A stretch of 64,000 nucleotides of DNA, taken from the NCBI GenBank assembly GCA_016286535.1, contig JAEESZ010000010.1, positions 1 through 64,000 of the forward strand, written 5' to 3'. A program made the translations under genes and the position numbers. How positions within the stretch are numbered: position 1 is the first letter of the stretch; every line of letters starts with the position of its first letter. Positions 1 to 9,072 of this stretch are shown in pieces. The notes beneath the pieces are model-generated. The model saw nothing but the letters and a program-made list of their open reading frames with translations. It ran no database searches and was not told where the DNA came from. The stretch is from Treponema sp. Lineage in GTDB: Bacteria; Spirochaetota; Spirochaetia; Treponematales; Treponemataceae.

Positions 1-57
1 GCTTAAGACGCGCCGCCAGCGTTCGTTCTGAGCCAGGATCAAACTCTCCATGATTAT
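1..57 (-). rRNA. rrs: 16S ribosomal RNA, 5' end only (rest lies outside the window)
   Basis: Read on the minus strand, this contains the universal bacterial 16S start GAGTTTGATCCTGGCTCAG, followed by the ACGAACGCTGGCGGCGCG region. The gene runs off the left edge, so only about 55 bases are present. The GGCGCGTCTTAAGC wording is what I associate with Treponema 16S genes. The exact mature 5' end cannot be fixed from sequence alone. A small AACCC/GGGTT hairpin lies just upstream (about 64-75) and may help processing. Confidence 0.95.
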
Positions 58-331
58 TTCAAAACCCCGAAGGGTTATGATTTCATTTTCAGTTTAATCC
101 AGCTTTTTATTTATTTGCTGAATTGATAAGATTCAATTTTTATTAAAATTGATAAAACAATGCAGTCAATTTTCAGAACAAAAACTAGCGAAATTAATTC
201 GCATATTTTTGATCTAGAACCTTACTTGTTCTATTCTTTCCTTCCCTGTTATGTCAAAAAACTCTTACTCACTCGCAACTCAGTGTTGCGACGGTGAAAA
301 CTAATATATACTTCCGTTGAAAAAGTGTCAA
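58..331 (-). promoter_or_regulatory. rRNA promoter and leader region
   Basis: On the minus strand TTGACA (326-331) and TATATT (303-308) are separated by exactly 17 bases, a near-consensus sigma-70 promoter, so transcription should begin near 296 and give a leader of about 240 bases. A second, weaker candidate is TTGACT (164-169), 17 bases, TTAATA (141-146). The rest of the leader is AT-rich and holds no gene. Together with the divergent tldD upstream region this explains the whole 58-500 stretch. Confidence 0.75.
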
Positions 332-453
332 CAGAAATTTATAAAATTTTTAATTTTTTTTTTAATTTTTTTTCTGGATCTGCATTTCAGGTACGATTTT
401 CTGCATCTGGTGTAACTTAATCAATTTTTCATATTATTTTGAGTATTATGCTT

Positions 454-459
454 TATAAT
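454..459 (+). promoter_or_regulatory. -10 box of the tldD promoter
   Basis: TATAAT at 454-459 is a consensus -10 box; no good -35 is visible at the right distance. The predicted transcript start near 466 lies after the ATG at 462, which argues against that ATG and for the TTG start at 501. Confidence 0.45.
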
Positions 460-500
460 TTATGTATCAAAAAAACATAATTAATAAAGGAGGCATTATT

Positions 501-1841
501 TTGAAATTCAAATTTCCAGATAATCTTTATTGCGACGTAAGGATTGAAGACAAAAAGACCGCCTGCTATTCCATGCAGGACGAAGAAGTTCTGGCCAATA
601 ACGAAGTTTGTATAAAAGGTGCAATGATCCGTATTTTTGACGGCAAACTATGGTATACGGCAGAAACAAACGATATTGAAAATATTCAGAATAAAATTGA
701 TGAACTTGCAAAATTAGCAAAACCAAATCCAAAAATACTTAAAAACCCGATTGTAAAAAACTTCAGTGTAAACAAGGCTAACATTCTGAAGTTTCAGGGA
801 AAGAACAATCTCAGGAATCTTACAAAAGAAGACCGCGAAGGCATTGTAAAAATCTACCGCGAAAAATGCATAGATAAATCAATAAAAGAAATTAAAGTAA
901 CTAACGCAAACTTCTGGTACACAAGTACAATAAAAGAACTTTATACCAGTAAAGGAAGTGAAATTATCCTGGACTACCAGCGCTGTTCAATGGGAATGTG
1001 GTTTCAGATTGCAGGAAAAGACAATGTTACTTATGGCGGCGGCGAACAGCTCTGGGCTTTTGATTTTGACGGATTAAAAGACCGCGAAAATGAAATTATT
1101 GAAAAACGTGACCGGGCCGTAGACTTTGCCCTGAACAATGTTGCCGTTGTTCCTGGTGACTATGTCTGCGTACTTTCTCCAAGTGTTACTTCGGTCTTTA
1201 CCCATGAAAGCTTTGGTCACAAGAGTGAAGCTGATTTTATGCTCAATGATAAAACTCTGAGGGATGAATGGACTATGGGCAAGCAGGTTGCAAATCCTAA
1301 AGTTTCTATTGTGGATGAAGGTGACTCTATGCACCACGGTTACTGCCCATATGATGATGAAGGTAACAAAAAGAAAGAAGTATGGCTGATTAAGGACGGT
1401 ATTTTAAGCGGACGCCTGCACGATGCTAAATCTGCAGCAATTCTTGGTGAAGAACCAACCGGAAATGCCCGCGCCCAGGATTACAACAACTCGCCTATGG
1501 TCCGCATGACAAACACCTACATGCTTGCAGGCCCTGACAAAGCTGAAGACATCATCAAAGGGGTAAAAGACGGTATTTATGTTTATGACTGGAATTACGG
1601 AACAGGAAATGCGACTTTTACAATTCAACCTCAAAAATGCTATAGAATCAGGGATGGAAAACTTTGTGAACCGCTCAGAGTAAATGTTGTTACAGGAAAT
1701 GTATTTCAGACTCTGTTTGACATTGATGCAGTCGGTGATGATTTACAGTTTTTTAGCGGTACCTGCGGTAAGTACGGACAGAGCCTGCCGACAGCTACAG
1801 GCGGTCCTACAATCAGGGTGAAGAAATTGACTATAAATTAA
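501..1841 (+). CDS. tldD: TldD-type metalloprotease subunit
   Basis: TldD/PmbA family, 446 residues. TldD and TldE together form a zinc protease that degrades unfolded peptides and matures some modified peptides; TldD carries the zinc site. The HExxxH motif is intact as HESFGHKSEAD near residue 235, and the C-terminal CGKYGQSLPTATGG block matches the family. I choose the TTG at 501 because AAAGGAGG lies just upstream at 486-493; an in-frame ATG at 462 has no ribosome site and precedes the predicted transcript start. The partner gene follows after a GC-rich 148-base spacer. Confidence 0.88.
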   Translation: MKFKFPDNLYCDVRIEDKKTACYSMQDEEVLANNEVCIKGAMIRIFDGKLWYTAETNDIENIQNKIDELAKLAKPNPKILKNPIVKNFSVNKANILKFQGKNNLRNLTKEDREGIVKIYREKCIDKSIKEIKVTNANFWYTSTIKELYTSKGSEIILDYQRCSMGMWFQIAGKDNVTYGGGEQLWAFDFDGLKDRENEIIEKRDRAVDFALNNVAVVPGDYVCVLSPSVTSVFTHESFGHKSEADFMLNDKTLRDEWTMGKQVANPKVSIVDEGDSMHHGYCPYDDEGNKKKEVWLIKDGILSGRLHDAKSAAILGEEPTGNARAQDYNNSPMVRMTNTYMLAGPDKAEDIIKGVKDGIYVYDWNYGTGNATFTIQPQKCYRIRDGKLCEPLRVNVVTGNVFQTLFDIDAVGDDLQFFSGTCGKYGQSLPTATGGPTIRVKKLTIN

Positions 1842-1977
1842 GACCGGGTTAGCGATGGGAGCGGCAGCGAAGCTGGCCACCGCAACGAAGTGAGGAGGCT
1901 GGAGCGAATGCGGAACCGCGGACGTAGCGACCGGCCATGGAGCAAAGCGGAATGGACGGGAACCCCCGAAAAAAAAA
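1842..1977. repeat. GC-rich degenerate repeat spacer between tldD and tldE
   Basis: This ~135-base spacer is much richer in G and C than its surroundings. It is built of loosely repeated pieces of the form (C/G)AGCGAAnnnGG: CAGCGAAGCTGG, CAACGAAGTGAGG, GGAGCGAATGCGG, GTAGCGACCGG, GGAGCAAAGCGG. No gene or clear terminator is visible. It may be a degenerate dispersed repeat; copy number cannot be judged from one window. Confidence 0.5.
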
Positions 1978-1989
1978 ATGAGGATTAGA

Positions 1990-3207
1990 ATGAAAAAGGA
2001 AAAATACATTAGTACATCAGTTTATTCGGAAGTAAAAATTGTAGAGAACGAGATTGTTTCGTTTAATAAATATGACAAGACTGCAACTTCTTTTAGAGTT
2101 TATAAGGATGGTTTTGCCGGTGTACATTATCAGCAGGGAAAAATGAGCGACAGAGAAGGTTTTGAAAAAGCAGAAAAAAATCTGGAACTAAAACGTCCCT
2201 ACCCTTTTGAACTGGAAAAAGGTGTTAGAGAAATGGACAAGAGGGAAAAAATCCTTACGGACGAAGAGCTGATGAAAAAGGCCAGGGCTGAACTTTCCTA
2301 CCTGCGCAAGGCTCATCCTGACTTTACTTTTAACGGCAGCTTTTACGCAAACTCATATTTTGAAGGCCAGGAAAATTCTGCAGGAATGGATTACAAGGTT
2401 TGGGACGGACACAACGGAGCCGGTTTTACTTTTAAGCACAAAGACAGCAAGGATCTGGATGACGGAAGTTTTACAATCAATCTGAGAAAGGGTTTTTCTT
2501 CAAAACAGTTCCGGGCTATGGCGGACAATTATCTTTCAAACTTTACAAAAATGCTTGAACTGCCGGAAGAATTAATCATTATGATGCCGGAATGGGAACT
2601 GAACGGAAAACTAAGAGAATGTCTGAACGGAGAAAAACTTGCATTGGGAACTTCCCTTCTGTCTGGAAAAATCGGGCAGAAAGTTTTTTCTGACCAGCTG
2701 ACCATTTATCATGATGTTTCAAAAAAGAACATATGGATGTCTACTTTCTGGGATGCTGACGGCATTGTTCATAAGGGTGATAAGCTTTGCTATATCAGAA
2801 ATGGGAAAATTCTGCGCGGCTATGCAGACAAACGTATTGCCGCAAAGTATGGAATTGAATGTACGGGAAGTGCCTACAGTAATTACAGCGACACACCTGC
2901 AAACGGCTGGGTAAATCTGCGTATCACTCCGCTGCAGAAAACTCCGAAAGAGATTTTGAATGGACGGCTTGCAGTTCTGCCGGTTCTATACTGTGGTGGT
3001 GGCTTTAATGATACCGGGGAGTACGCAATGCCTGTACAAATGGCATATTTGACAGACGGAGAAAAGATTCTTGGCCGTCTGCCACCATTTACCATGCGCA
3101 GTAACCTCTTTGACATGTTTGGAAAAGACTTTATTGCCGCTTCTAAGCACACCCCTATCTGGAATAAGGGCATGCTGCTGGTAAAAATGGAAGCAGGCAA
3201 GCTGTAA
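1990..3207 (+). CDS. tldE: TldE/PmbA-type protease partner subunit
   Basis: Second member of the TldD/PmbA family, 405 residues, without the HExxxH zinc motif, as expected for TldE (PmbA), which completes the heterodimer with TldD. The position directly after tldD supports this. Start at 1990 (MKKEKYIST) is preferred because GAGG at 1980-1983 sits six bases upstream; an ATG at 1978 lacks a ribosome site. It ends two bases before the stop of the convergent epimerase gene. It is a divergent family member, so the name rests partly on context. Confidence 0.75.
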   Translation: MKKEKYISTSVYSEVKIVENEIVSFNKYDKTATSFRVYKDGFAGVHYQQGKMSDREGFEKAEKNLELKRPYPFELEKGVREMDKREKILTDEELMKKARAELSYLRKAHPDFTFNGSFYANSYFEGQENSAGMDYKVWDGHNGAGFTFKHKDSKDLDDGSFTINLRKGFSSKQFRAMADNYLSNFTKMLELPEELIIMMPEWELNGKLRECLNGEKLALGTSLLSGKIGQKVFSDQLTIYHDVSKKNIWMSTFWDADGIVHKGDKLCYIRNGKILRGYADKRIAAKYGIECTGSAYSNYSDTPANGWVNLRITPLQKTPKEILNGRLAVLPVLYCGGGFNDTGEYAMPVQMAYLTDGEKILGRLPPFTMRSNLFDMFGKDFIAASKHTPIWNKGMLLVKMEAGKL

Positions 3208-3209
3208 AA

Positions 3210-4478
3210 TTAACAGCCGTACTTGCTGCGACGAAGAAGTTCAAGGCAGGTGCGGCCGTTATGATATGATGTCTTCCAGTTTCCGCCCTTTGCTTCTGAA
3301 AGGACAGGATTTCCTTCTGCATCTAAAGAAGCCCACCAGTCACCGCCTTTTCTGTCTGCCTGTTTTGTTAAAATCCAGTTCCACTGTTTTAAGCAGGCAT
3401 CAGAATATTTTGAATCTCCGGTCATTTCCCAGGCATTATAAAAACCGTTCATACTTTCTGCCTGATTCCACCAGACTCTGGTACGGTCTTTTACAGTACC
3501 ATTATCTTTCATAAAGTTTTCAAGACAGCCGTTTTCCTGGTCAAAACCTTCATTAAGGGTTACTTCTGCCATTTTTATAACACTGTCCCTGATTTCTTCC
3601 TGAAGTTCCTTATCTCCCAGTTCTTCTGCAGCTTCCCACAAAAGCCAGGATGCTTCTATGTCGTGACCATAAGAAATTTCGTCGCTGAGAAGATTCCAGT
3701 CCATATCAAAAAACATTCCAAGATGCATATTTTTCTGAACAATGCAGTCTACTGTTGTTCTTACAAGTTTTGAGAGGGAATCGCCAACTTCAAGTCTGAT
3801 TGCCTTAGAATCTTCAAAAACTACAGGAAGTCTTCTGTAAAGGTTTGTATAAGCTTCCATAACGTGAAGATTTGTATTCATCGATTTTGGACAGTTCATA
3901 TCTTTTGGAGAAAGAATCATATCTTTTGTTTTTTTCCAGTTTTCTGCACGGGCTTCGACATAACCGCCGGCTTCCGGATCGTAAGCATAGTTTTCCATGA
4001 AGTTATACAAATCAAGGGCATAATTCATAGCCTGCTGGGAAGTTTCTTCATCATTTCTGAGTTCTTTTAGGGCTGCAGCATATTCGCTTAAGCCATAGCA
4101 GCAGAAAGCTTCTCCATAAATCTGCTTTTTAGAAACCTTTGGCTTTCCGTCCGGCATAACTGACCAGTAAACTCCGCCGTGTTTTTTATCCCAGAACTTA
4201 TTTATAATAACGTCATAGGCAAAATCTGCCATTTCAAGATATTTTTTATCTTTCTTAAAGAGGGCTACACAACTGTAAGTCCACAAAAATCTTGAAGTCA
4301 TTACAATAGATCGTTCGCAGGCAGTATTGAGGTTATTATCATTATCAATTCTGCCGTAAAAACCCTTGTTCACATTGTCGCGTGAATATTTTTCCCAGTA
4401 GGGCAGAATATTTTTAAACAACTCATCTTCTACTGACTGATAAAAATCATTACTAAAAACCTTTGCATTAGCAGCCAT
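3210..4478 (-). CDS. Cellobiose 2-epimerase (AGE family)
   Basis: 422 residues, the length of N-acylglucosamine/cellobiose 2-epimerases, which convert the reducing-end glucose of beta-1,4-linked disaccharides to mannose. Family motifs are in order: YGEAFCCYGLSEYA (about 120-133), NTNLHVMEAYTNLYR with His205, GHDIEASWLLWEA with His272, WWNQAESMNGFYNAW (336-350) and SYHNGRTCLELLRR with His406. These histidines match the catalytic set known for the Ruminococcus enzyme. AGGAG precedes the ATG. It follows a solute-binding lipoprotein gene on the same strand, which fits oligosaccharide use. Confidence 0.88.
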   Translation of the reverse strand: MAANAKVFSNDFYQSVEDELFKNILPYWEKYSRDNVNKGFYGRIDNDNNLNTACERSIVMTSRFLWTYSCVALFKKDKKYLEMADFAYDVIINKFWDKKHGGVYWSVMPDGKPKVSKKQIYGEAFCCYGLSEYAAALKELRNDEETSQQAMNYALDLYNFMENYAYDPEAGGYVEARAENWKKTKDMILSPKDMNCPKSMNTNLHVMEAYTNLYRRLPVVFEDSKAIRLEVGDSLSKLVRTTVDCIVQKNMHLGMFFDMDWNLLSDEISYGHDIEASWLLWEAAEELGDKELQEEIRDSVIKMAEVTLNEGFDQENGCLENFMKDNGTVKDRTRVWWNQAESMNGFYNAWEMTGDSKYSDACLKQWNWILTKQADRKGGDWWASLDAEGNPVLSEAKGGNWKTSYHNGRTCLELLRRSKYGC

Positions 4479-4493
4479 ATTAACTCCTGTTTA

Positions 4494-5783
4494 CTAATCG
4501 TAAAATTTCTTGCGGTATTCTTTTTCAAAATCACTCATCGGAAGAATATCTTTTGACTCTTCTGCAGTCAATGCATTCAAAAGATACTGTTCTACAACCT
4601 GCATTTTATAACCTTCCCAGCGGGCAGGAAGTTTTTGAGGCAGCTGAATCATCTGGGCAGGCGGCAGATTTGAAAGCAGCTGAGGATAATAAATTGGCAG
4701 AACATGTTCCGTTACATCACGAATGGCAGAAAAGCCTCCTGCAATTCCAAACTGTTCTGTCTGAAGGTGAAGTTTATTCTTTCTTTCGAGCAAATGCTGC
4801 TGGGTTTTGGACTGACTGAACCAGATTAAAAACTCCGTAGCACCGACAACATTATTTGCCTTTTTGTAAATTCCCATCATAGTCATGGAATCTTCGGCAA
4901 AAATCATCTTGTCCTGGGCAACCCAGCGGTAATCAATATCAAGTGGCTGTTCAGACATAACCTTAAAAAGTTCATCACTTGTTGTATAGGCAAATAAAGT
5001 TCTTCCCGTGCTGACCTGGCGGTAGTAAGGCATAAAAAGATATTTATAGGCAAAATCCTGTTCTGTCTGGGCCGACTCGTTTTCTTTTATAACCCAGTCC
5101 TTTACGTAAGCCGTTGATTCATCAAGACGGAACTGATTCCAGACAATCTGCCCTTTTTCTTCGTGAAAATTAACTCCCTTTAACTTTGTAACAAGATAAA
5201 GAAAATCCAGATTACTAAGGGGAGTAAAACCGATTTTTGTATAGGCCCCTTTACGGTTTTTCTGATTATAAGCTGAAGCAGCAGAACGAATCTGTTCAAG
5301 ATTCAAAGTGTAACTATCGGAAACAAGATTTTTATTCTGATTTTCAAAAATGATGGCAGGCAGGTTAAAACTTACCGGCAGAAGATACTGGGCAGCGCCA
5401 ACCTTTCCCGATTCCAGAAGCTGCTGGTAAAAATACTCTGATGAAAGTTTGTTTACATCAAAAATATAATCCAGTTTTCTAAAGTATTTTTGTGTCTGTT
5501 CTGTACGCAGCCAGGAACCTATTACAATATCAGGGGGAAGTTCGTCTTTTGCAGGCGGCAGAGAAAGGGCCGGATTTTCCTTATAAACCAGAACTGCCTT
5601 ATCCTCTTCATGAGTGCTGTTAAAATATTCAACATACTGGGCAAATTCTGAATTATTAGTCCAGATTACAATTCTCTTTGAATGAGTTTTCTGTTTTCCT
5701 GAACAGGAAAGCAGGCTTGTTATGTAAAAAAGAAAAAGGGTGGTCAATAAAATCTTAACCACCGCATGTTTACTAGTCTTCAT
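4494..5783 (-). CDS. Extracellular solute-binding lipoprotein (family 1-like)
   Basis: 429 residues. A hydrophobic signal (about 9-25) ends in SLLSC, with Cys27 as the lipidated residue, so the protein is an exported lipoprotein. The body (IVIWTNNSEFAQYVEYF near the start, then DIVIGSWLR) resembles ABC sugar-binding proteins. No permease or ATPase genes are next to it, so the transporter partner is unknown. I choose ATG 5783; a GTG at 5798 is in frame but lies inside a hairpin. It is 15 bases upstream of the cellobiose epimerase, likely the same transcript. Confidence 0.72.
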   Translation of the reverse strand: MKTSKHAVVKILLTTLFLFYITSLLSCSGKQKTHSKRIVIWTNNSEFAQYVEYFNSTHEEDKAVLVYKENPALSLPPAKDELPPDIVIGSWLRTEQTQKYFRKLDYIFDVNKLSSEYFYQQLLESGKVGAAQYLLPVSFNLPAIIFENQNKNLVSDSYTLNLEQIRSAASAYNQKNRKGAYTKIGFTPLSNLDFLYLVTKLKGVNFHEEKGQIVWNQFRLDESTAYVKDWVIKENESAQTEQDFAYKYLFMPYYRQVSTGRTLFAYTTSDELFKVMSEQPLDIDYRWVAQDKMIFAEDSMTMMGIYKKANNVVGATEFLIWFSQSKTQQHLLERKNKLHLQTEQFGIAGGFSAIRDVTEHVLPIYYPQLLSNLPPAQMIQLPQKLPARWEGYKMQVVEQYLLNALTAEESKDILPMSDFEKEYRKKFYD

Positions 5784-5790
5784 CTGTGAA

Positions 5791-5819
5791 AGTCCCACGG
5801 CACTGAATCCTGTGGGACT
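5791..5819 (-). terminator. Hairpin between aminotransferase and solute-binding gene
   Basis: Perfect 8-base inverted repeat AGTCCCAC (5791-5798) / GTGGGACT (5812-5819) with a 13-base loop, ten bases past the aminotransferase stop on the minus strand. There is only a short T stretch after it, so it may be a weak terminator or an mRNA-end stabiliser. Confidence 0.4.
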
Positions 5820-5828
5820 CAGTTTTGT

Positions 5829-7118
5829 TTAGATTGATTCAGCAACATTATATATGGCCGAATAAACTTCTTCAATCTTATCTTCATCAATACTTGAGAA
5901 AGCAACGCGAAGTGTATTGGCATCAATCTGAATAATTCCAATTCCTTTATCTGCAAGCAGCTTCTTTCTGATTTCTTCTGCCTTTCCGGTATTTACATAA
6001 AAACTCATGAAATATCCGGAATTAAAAGGATAAGGAGTTAAAACTTTGTTTGTATGTGTATTTACAAACTTTCTTACAGCGTCGTAGCGTGATTTTAACA
6101 TTTTACGAAGTTCAACTTTCTGTGCCTCGTGGTCATCATCCTGTAAAGCATGGAATACAAGACTCTGAGAAACTGTTGAAGAACATGATACAGAAGAACG
6201 GATTGCAGCCATAAATTTTGTTGTAAGGGCTGTAATCTGAGCATCTGAAAGTCCTTTTGAAGCGAAAGTTACAAAACCTGTTCTAAAGCCCCAGGCAAAA
6301 TCTTCTTTTGTAGGACCGTCTGCCTTAATGGCAAGAACATTTTCGTGTAAGTCTGCAAGATATGCAAACAATGACTGTGGTTCAATGGCATCTTCGTAAT
6401 TAAGACCGAAATAAGCATCATCAGAAAGAACAAGAACCTTTTTACCGCTCTGAGCAATTTCTTTTACAATGCGGACAATTTCCTGTGCTTCTGATTTTGT
6501 AGGAGAATATCCGGAAGGATTCTGAGGGAAGTTTAAGATAACGCGGACAGAACCATATTTTTCTGCTTCTGCCTTCATTGCCTTTTCTAAACCAGGAATA
6601 TTAAACTTTCCGTTTTCAAAACACTTGAACTGATGGAATTCTGAACCTCTTCTGGCAGCTGCAATTAATTCATAGTTATCCCAGCTTGGGTCTGCAGCGA
6701 GCAATGGCTTATCAACATCAACAAAAAGATCACACACATAAGAAAGTACTGCTGTTAAACCAGGCACAAGAATTGGTGTAGATATTGTTTTTCCTTTTAA
6801 TGAAGGATTTTTTTCTATAATTTTTTCTTTCCAGAGCTTGCGGACATCAGGATTTCCTGCAGTTTTTGCATAAGCTACAGTTTCTTTTGAATTTAAGTCC
6901 GGCATCTGTTTTTTATAGGAATTTAATTCAATAGGAGAACCATTTGCAACGGCCATACCGATTGTACCGTTTGCTAATTTTGCATCTTTTGCGGCTTCCC
7001 CACCCTGAGAAATAATTCCGTTTGGAAAATAAAGACGTTTTCCCATGTCTGACATAAGGGCGTCTACAACTGAACCTGCTAATGTGTCGTTTAATTCTTT
7101 TGCTAATGGATTAATCAT
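5829..7118 (-). CDS. Class I/II pyridoxal-phosphate aminotransferase
   Basis: 429 residues, fold-type I aminotransferase. Visible landmarks: ADPSWDNYELI (substrate/cofactor pocket), LNFPQNPSG, VLSDDAYFGLNYED with the cofactor-binding Asp and Tyr, then KADGPTKEDFAWGFRTG, where Lys (about 271) should bind PLP and the GFRTG Arg-containing turn follows. Substrate is not readable; it resembles aromatic or branched-chain amino acid enzymes. No ribosome site is seen: TTGACC (plus 7151-7156), 17 bases and CATAAT (plus 7128-7133) put the transcript start about 2-3 bases before the ATG, so translation may be leaderless. Confidence 0.8.
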   Translation of the reverse strand: MINPLAKELNDTLAGSVVDALMSDMGKRLYFPNGIISQGGEAAKDAKLANGTIGMAVANGSPIELNSYKKQMPDLNSKETVAYAKTAGNPDVRKLWKEKIIEKNPSLKGKTISTPILVPGLTAVLSYVCDLFVDVDKPLLAADPSWDNYELIAAARRGSEFHQFKCFENGKFNIPGLEKAMKAEAEKYGSVRVILNFPQNPSGYSPTKSEAQEIVRIVKEIAQSGKKVLVLSDDAYFGLNYEDAIEPQSLFAYLADLHENVLAIKADGPTKEDFAWGFRTGFVTFASKGLSDAQITALTTKFMAAIRSSVSCSSTVSQSLVFHALQDDDHEAQKVELRKMLKSRYDAVRKFVNTHTNKVLTPYPFNSGYFMSFYVNTGKAEEIRKKLLADKGIGIIQIDANTLRVAFSSIDEDKIEEVYSAIYNVAESI

Positions 7119-7127
7119 AATGGTTAC

Positions 7128-7168
7128 ATTATGTGAATTTGCAATATTTTGGTCAATTATGATATACT
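7128..7168. promoter_or_regulatory. Overlapping divergent promoters, aminotransferase and MoxR operon
   Basis: Minus strand: TTGACC (plus coordinates 7151-7156), 17-base spacer, CATAAT (7128-7133). Plus strand: TTGCAA (7139-7144), 18-base spacer, TATACT (7163-7168). The two promoters interleave, so RNA polymerase could probably use only one at a time. Both -10 boxes lie 8-9 bases from the start codons and neither gene has a Shine-Dalgarno site. Confidence 0.6.
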
Positions 7169-7176
7169 CCCCTACT

Positions 7177-8166
7177 ATGGAAAAGGAAATTGAAGAAATA
7201 AAAGCGATTATAGATGAATGTAAAAAGGAAACAGAAAAAAGGATTGTTGGCCAGAGCCAGCTGATTACTGATATTCTGACCGCCTTTGTAGCAGGAGGAC
7301 ATGTACTTCTTGAAGGGGTTCCGGGCCTTGCAAAAACCCTGACAGTTAAGACTATTGCAGAAATTCTTGGCCTTGATTTTAAGAGAATTCAGTTCACTCC
7401 TGATCTTTTACCAGCCGATGTAACCGGAACCTTAATTTATGAACAGAAAACAGGTAATTTTACCGTAAGAAAGGGACCTGTTTTTGCAAATGTAATTCTG
7501 GCAGATGAAATTAACCGCGCACCTGCAAAGGTTCAGTCTGCCATGCTTGAAGCCATGGAAGAAAAACAGGTTACCATTGGTGAGGAGACCTTTACCTTAC
7601 CAAAACCTTTTTTTGTTCTTGCAACCCAGAACCCGGTAGAACAGGAAGGAACCTACAATCTGCCTGAAGCAGAACTGGACCGCTTCCTCTTAAAACTGAT
7701 AATCAACTACCCTTCTAACGAAGATGAAAAAGAAATCATAAAAACCTGCGGAAACGCACCTTCTGTAAAGGTAAAAAAAGTTTTGTCTTTACAGGATATA
7801 GAAAAAATGCAGGCCGCAGCCGCAAAAATTGTCTGTGATGACAAACTGGTTGAATACATAGTTTCTATACTTAGTGTTACAAGAAGATCTGCAAGCCTGC
7901 ACCAGAACACGGCAATATCTTCGGCAAATGACATTACCCGTTATATTTCTTTTGGTGCCTCTCCCCGCGCCGGAATCGCCATCATCCAGTGCGCCAAAAT
8001 TCACGCGCTCTTCGAAGGCCGTTCCTTTGTTCTTCCTGAAGACATTAAAGCGGTTACCCACAATGTACTAAGGCACCGTCTGGTTCTTTCTTACGAAGCA
8101 GCCGCAGACAACATTTCTGCCGATGAAATCATCAGCAGGATTCTTGAAATAATTCCCCTGCCCTAG
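7177..8166 (+). CDS. MoxR-family AAA+ ATPase
   Basis: 329 residues. Walker A is GVPGLAKT (about 47-54), Walker B VILADEINR (about 105-113), and LATQNPVEQEGTYNLPEAELDRF is broken here only by family-typical wording, with sensor and arginine regions following. MoxR ATPases act as chaperone-like partners of VWA-domain proteins. It is the first gene of a five-gene cluster with DUF58 and VWA proteins, the classic MoxR-Bat arrangement. Start at 7177 is chosen because the longer reading frame (7045) runs into the divergent gene. The promoter leaves almost no leader. Confidence 0.9.
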   Translation: MEKEIEEIKAIIDECKKETEKRIVGQSQLITDILTAFVAGGHVLLEGVPGLAKTLTVKTIAEILGLDFKRIQFTPDLLPADVTGTLIYEQKTGNFTVRKGPVFANVILADEINRAPAKVQSAMLEAMEEKQVTIGEETFTLPKPFFVLATQNPVEQEGTYNLPEAELDRFLLKLIINYPSNEDEKEIIKTCGNAPSVKVKKVLSLQDIEKMQAAAAKIVCDDKLVEYIVSILSVTRRSASLHQNTAISSANDITRYISFGASPRAGIAIIQCAKIHALFEGRSFVLPEDIKAVTHNVLRHRLVLSYEAAADNISADEIISRILEIIPLP

Positions 8167-8183
8167 CTGATTATGGTGACTGA

Positions 8184-9068
8184 ATGCCTCTGTACGAAAC
8201 TGAATCCCTAGTAAAAAAAGCCTCTCTTCTTCGTCTTGCAGCCCTTGATATTGCAGACGGCATGAAAAACGGAAATTTCAGCTCCCTCTACAGGGGCCAG
8301 GGCATTGAGTTTAGTGATGTGCGCGATTACATTCGCGGGGATGATATTCGAAGCATTGACTGGAATGTTACGGCGCGGATGGGAAAACCCTATGTAAAAA
8401 TCTACGAAGAAGAAAGGGAACTTCAGGTTTTTATAATTCTGGATACCTCTCTTTCCATGCATACGGGCAGTTCAAAAACAAAATACACCCAGGCTGCAAA
8501 CTGTGCAGCCCTTATTACCCTGGCCGCTGAATTAAACAACTGTCCGCTGGGGGCCGTCTTTTTTGATAAAACAATAAACTTCAGCTGCAGTCCGGTTCAG
8601 GGACGGGAACGGACAATGCTTATTCTGGCTCACCTTGATAAGGCGGCTAAAAATAAGGAAGGGGGGTCAGTTCTTGCAAGTGCCCTTACAGGAGCAGGCA
8701 AGCTTCTTAGAAACCGTTCCCTGGTTTTTGTTCTTTCTGATTTTAGAAGCACAAAGTGGGAAAAACCTTTAATTTCCCTGGCACAGAAAAATGATGTTAT
8801 TGCCATAAATTTTAAGGACAAACTGGACAGAGAACTTCCGTCACTTGGAACTGTCACCTTTGAAGATATTGAAAGCGAAATTACCATGACTCTGCCATCC
8901 TCTTCTCCAAAATTCAAAAGAGAATGGAAAGAATTTGACGAAAACAACACCAAACACATGACTAATACCTGCCTTAAACACGGCATTATTCCGGTGCTGA
9001 TGGATACAAAAGACGAACCTCTTTCTGTATTGAATTCTATTTTTTCCCATAAAAGTAAACTACAGTAA
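8184..9068 (+). CDS. DUF58 domain protein of the MoxR-Bat cluster
   Basis: 294 residues. The signature RDYIRGDDIRSIDWNVTAR (about 46-64) defines the DUF58 family, and a VWA-like fold follows with LDTSLSMHTGS (about 90), giving the DxSxS metal-binding (MIDAS) motif. It has no signal peptide or membrane segment. DUF58 proteins are encoded beside MoxR ATPases and are taken to work with them on envelope proteins. It lies 17 bases after moxR; GGTGA ahead of the ATG is a modest ribosome site. Confidence 0.87.
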   Translation: MPLYETESLVKKASLLRLAALDIADGMKNGNFSSLYRGQGIEFSDVRDYIRGDDIRSIDWNVTARMGKPYVKIYEEERELQVFIILDTSLSMHTGSSKTKYTQAANCAALITLAAELNNCPLGAVFFDKTINFSCSPVQGRERTMLILAHLDKAAKNKEGGSVLASALTGAGKLLRNRSLVFVLSDFRSTKWEKPLISLAQKNDVIAINFKDKLDRELPSLGTVTFEDIESEITMTLPSSSPKFKREWKEFDENNTKHMTNTCLKHGIIPVLMDTKDEPLSVLNSIFSHKSKLQ

Positions 9069-9072
9069 CAAT

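Noticed and set aside
462..500. Upstream ATG of tldD
   Set aside because: No ribosome site and it lies before the predicted transcript start; TTG at 501 has AAAGGAGG upstream.
5784..5798. GTG start for the solute-binding lipoprotein
   Set aside because: It lies inside a hairpin arm; the ATG five codons later gives a normal lipoprotein signal.
7045..7176. Longer N terminus for the MoxR gene
   Set aside because: It overlaps the divergent aminotransferase gene and its promoters, and MoxR homology begins after 7177.
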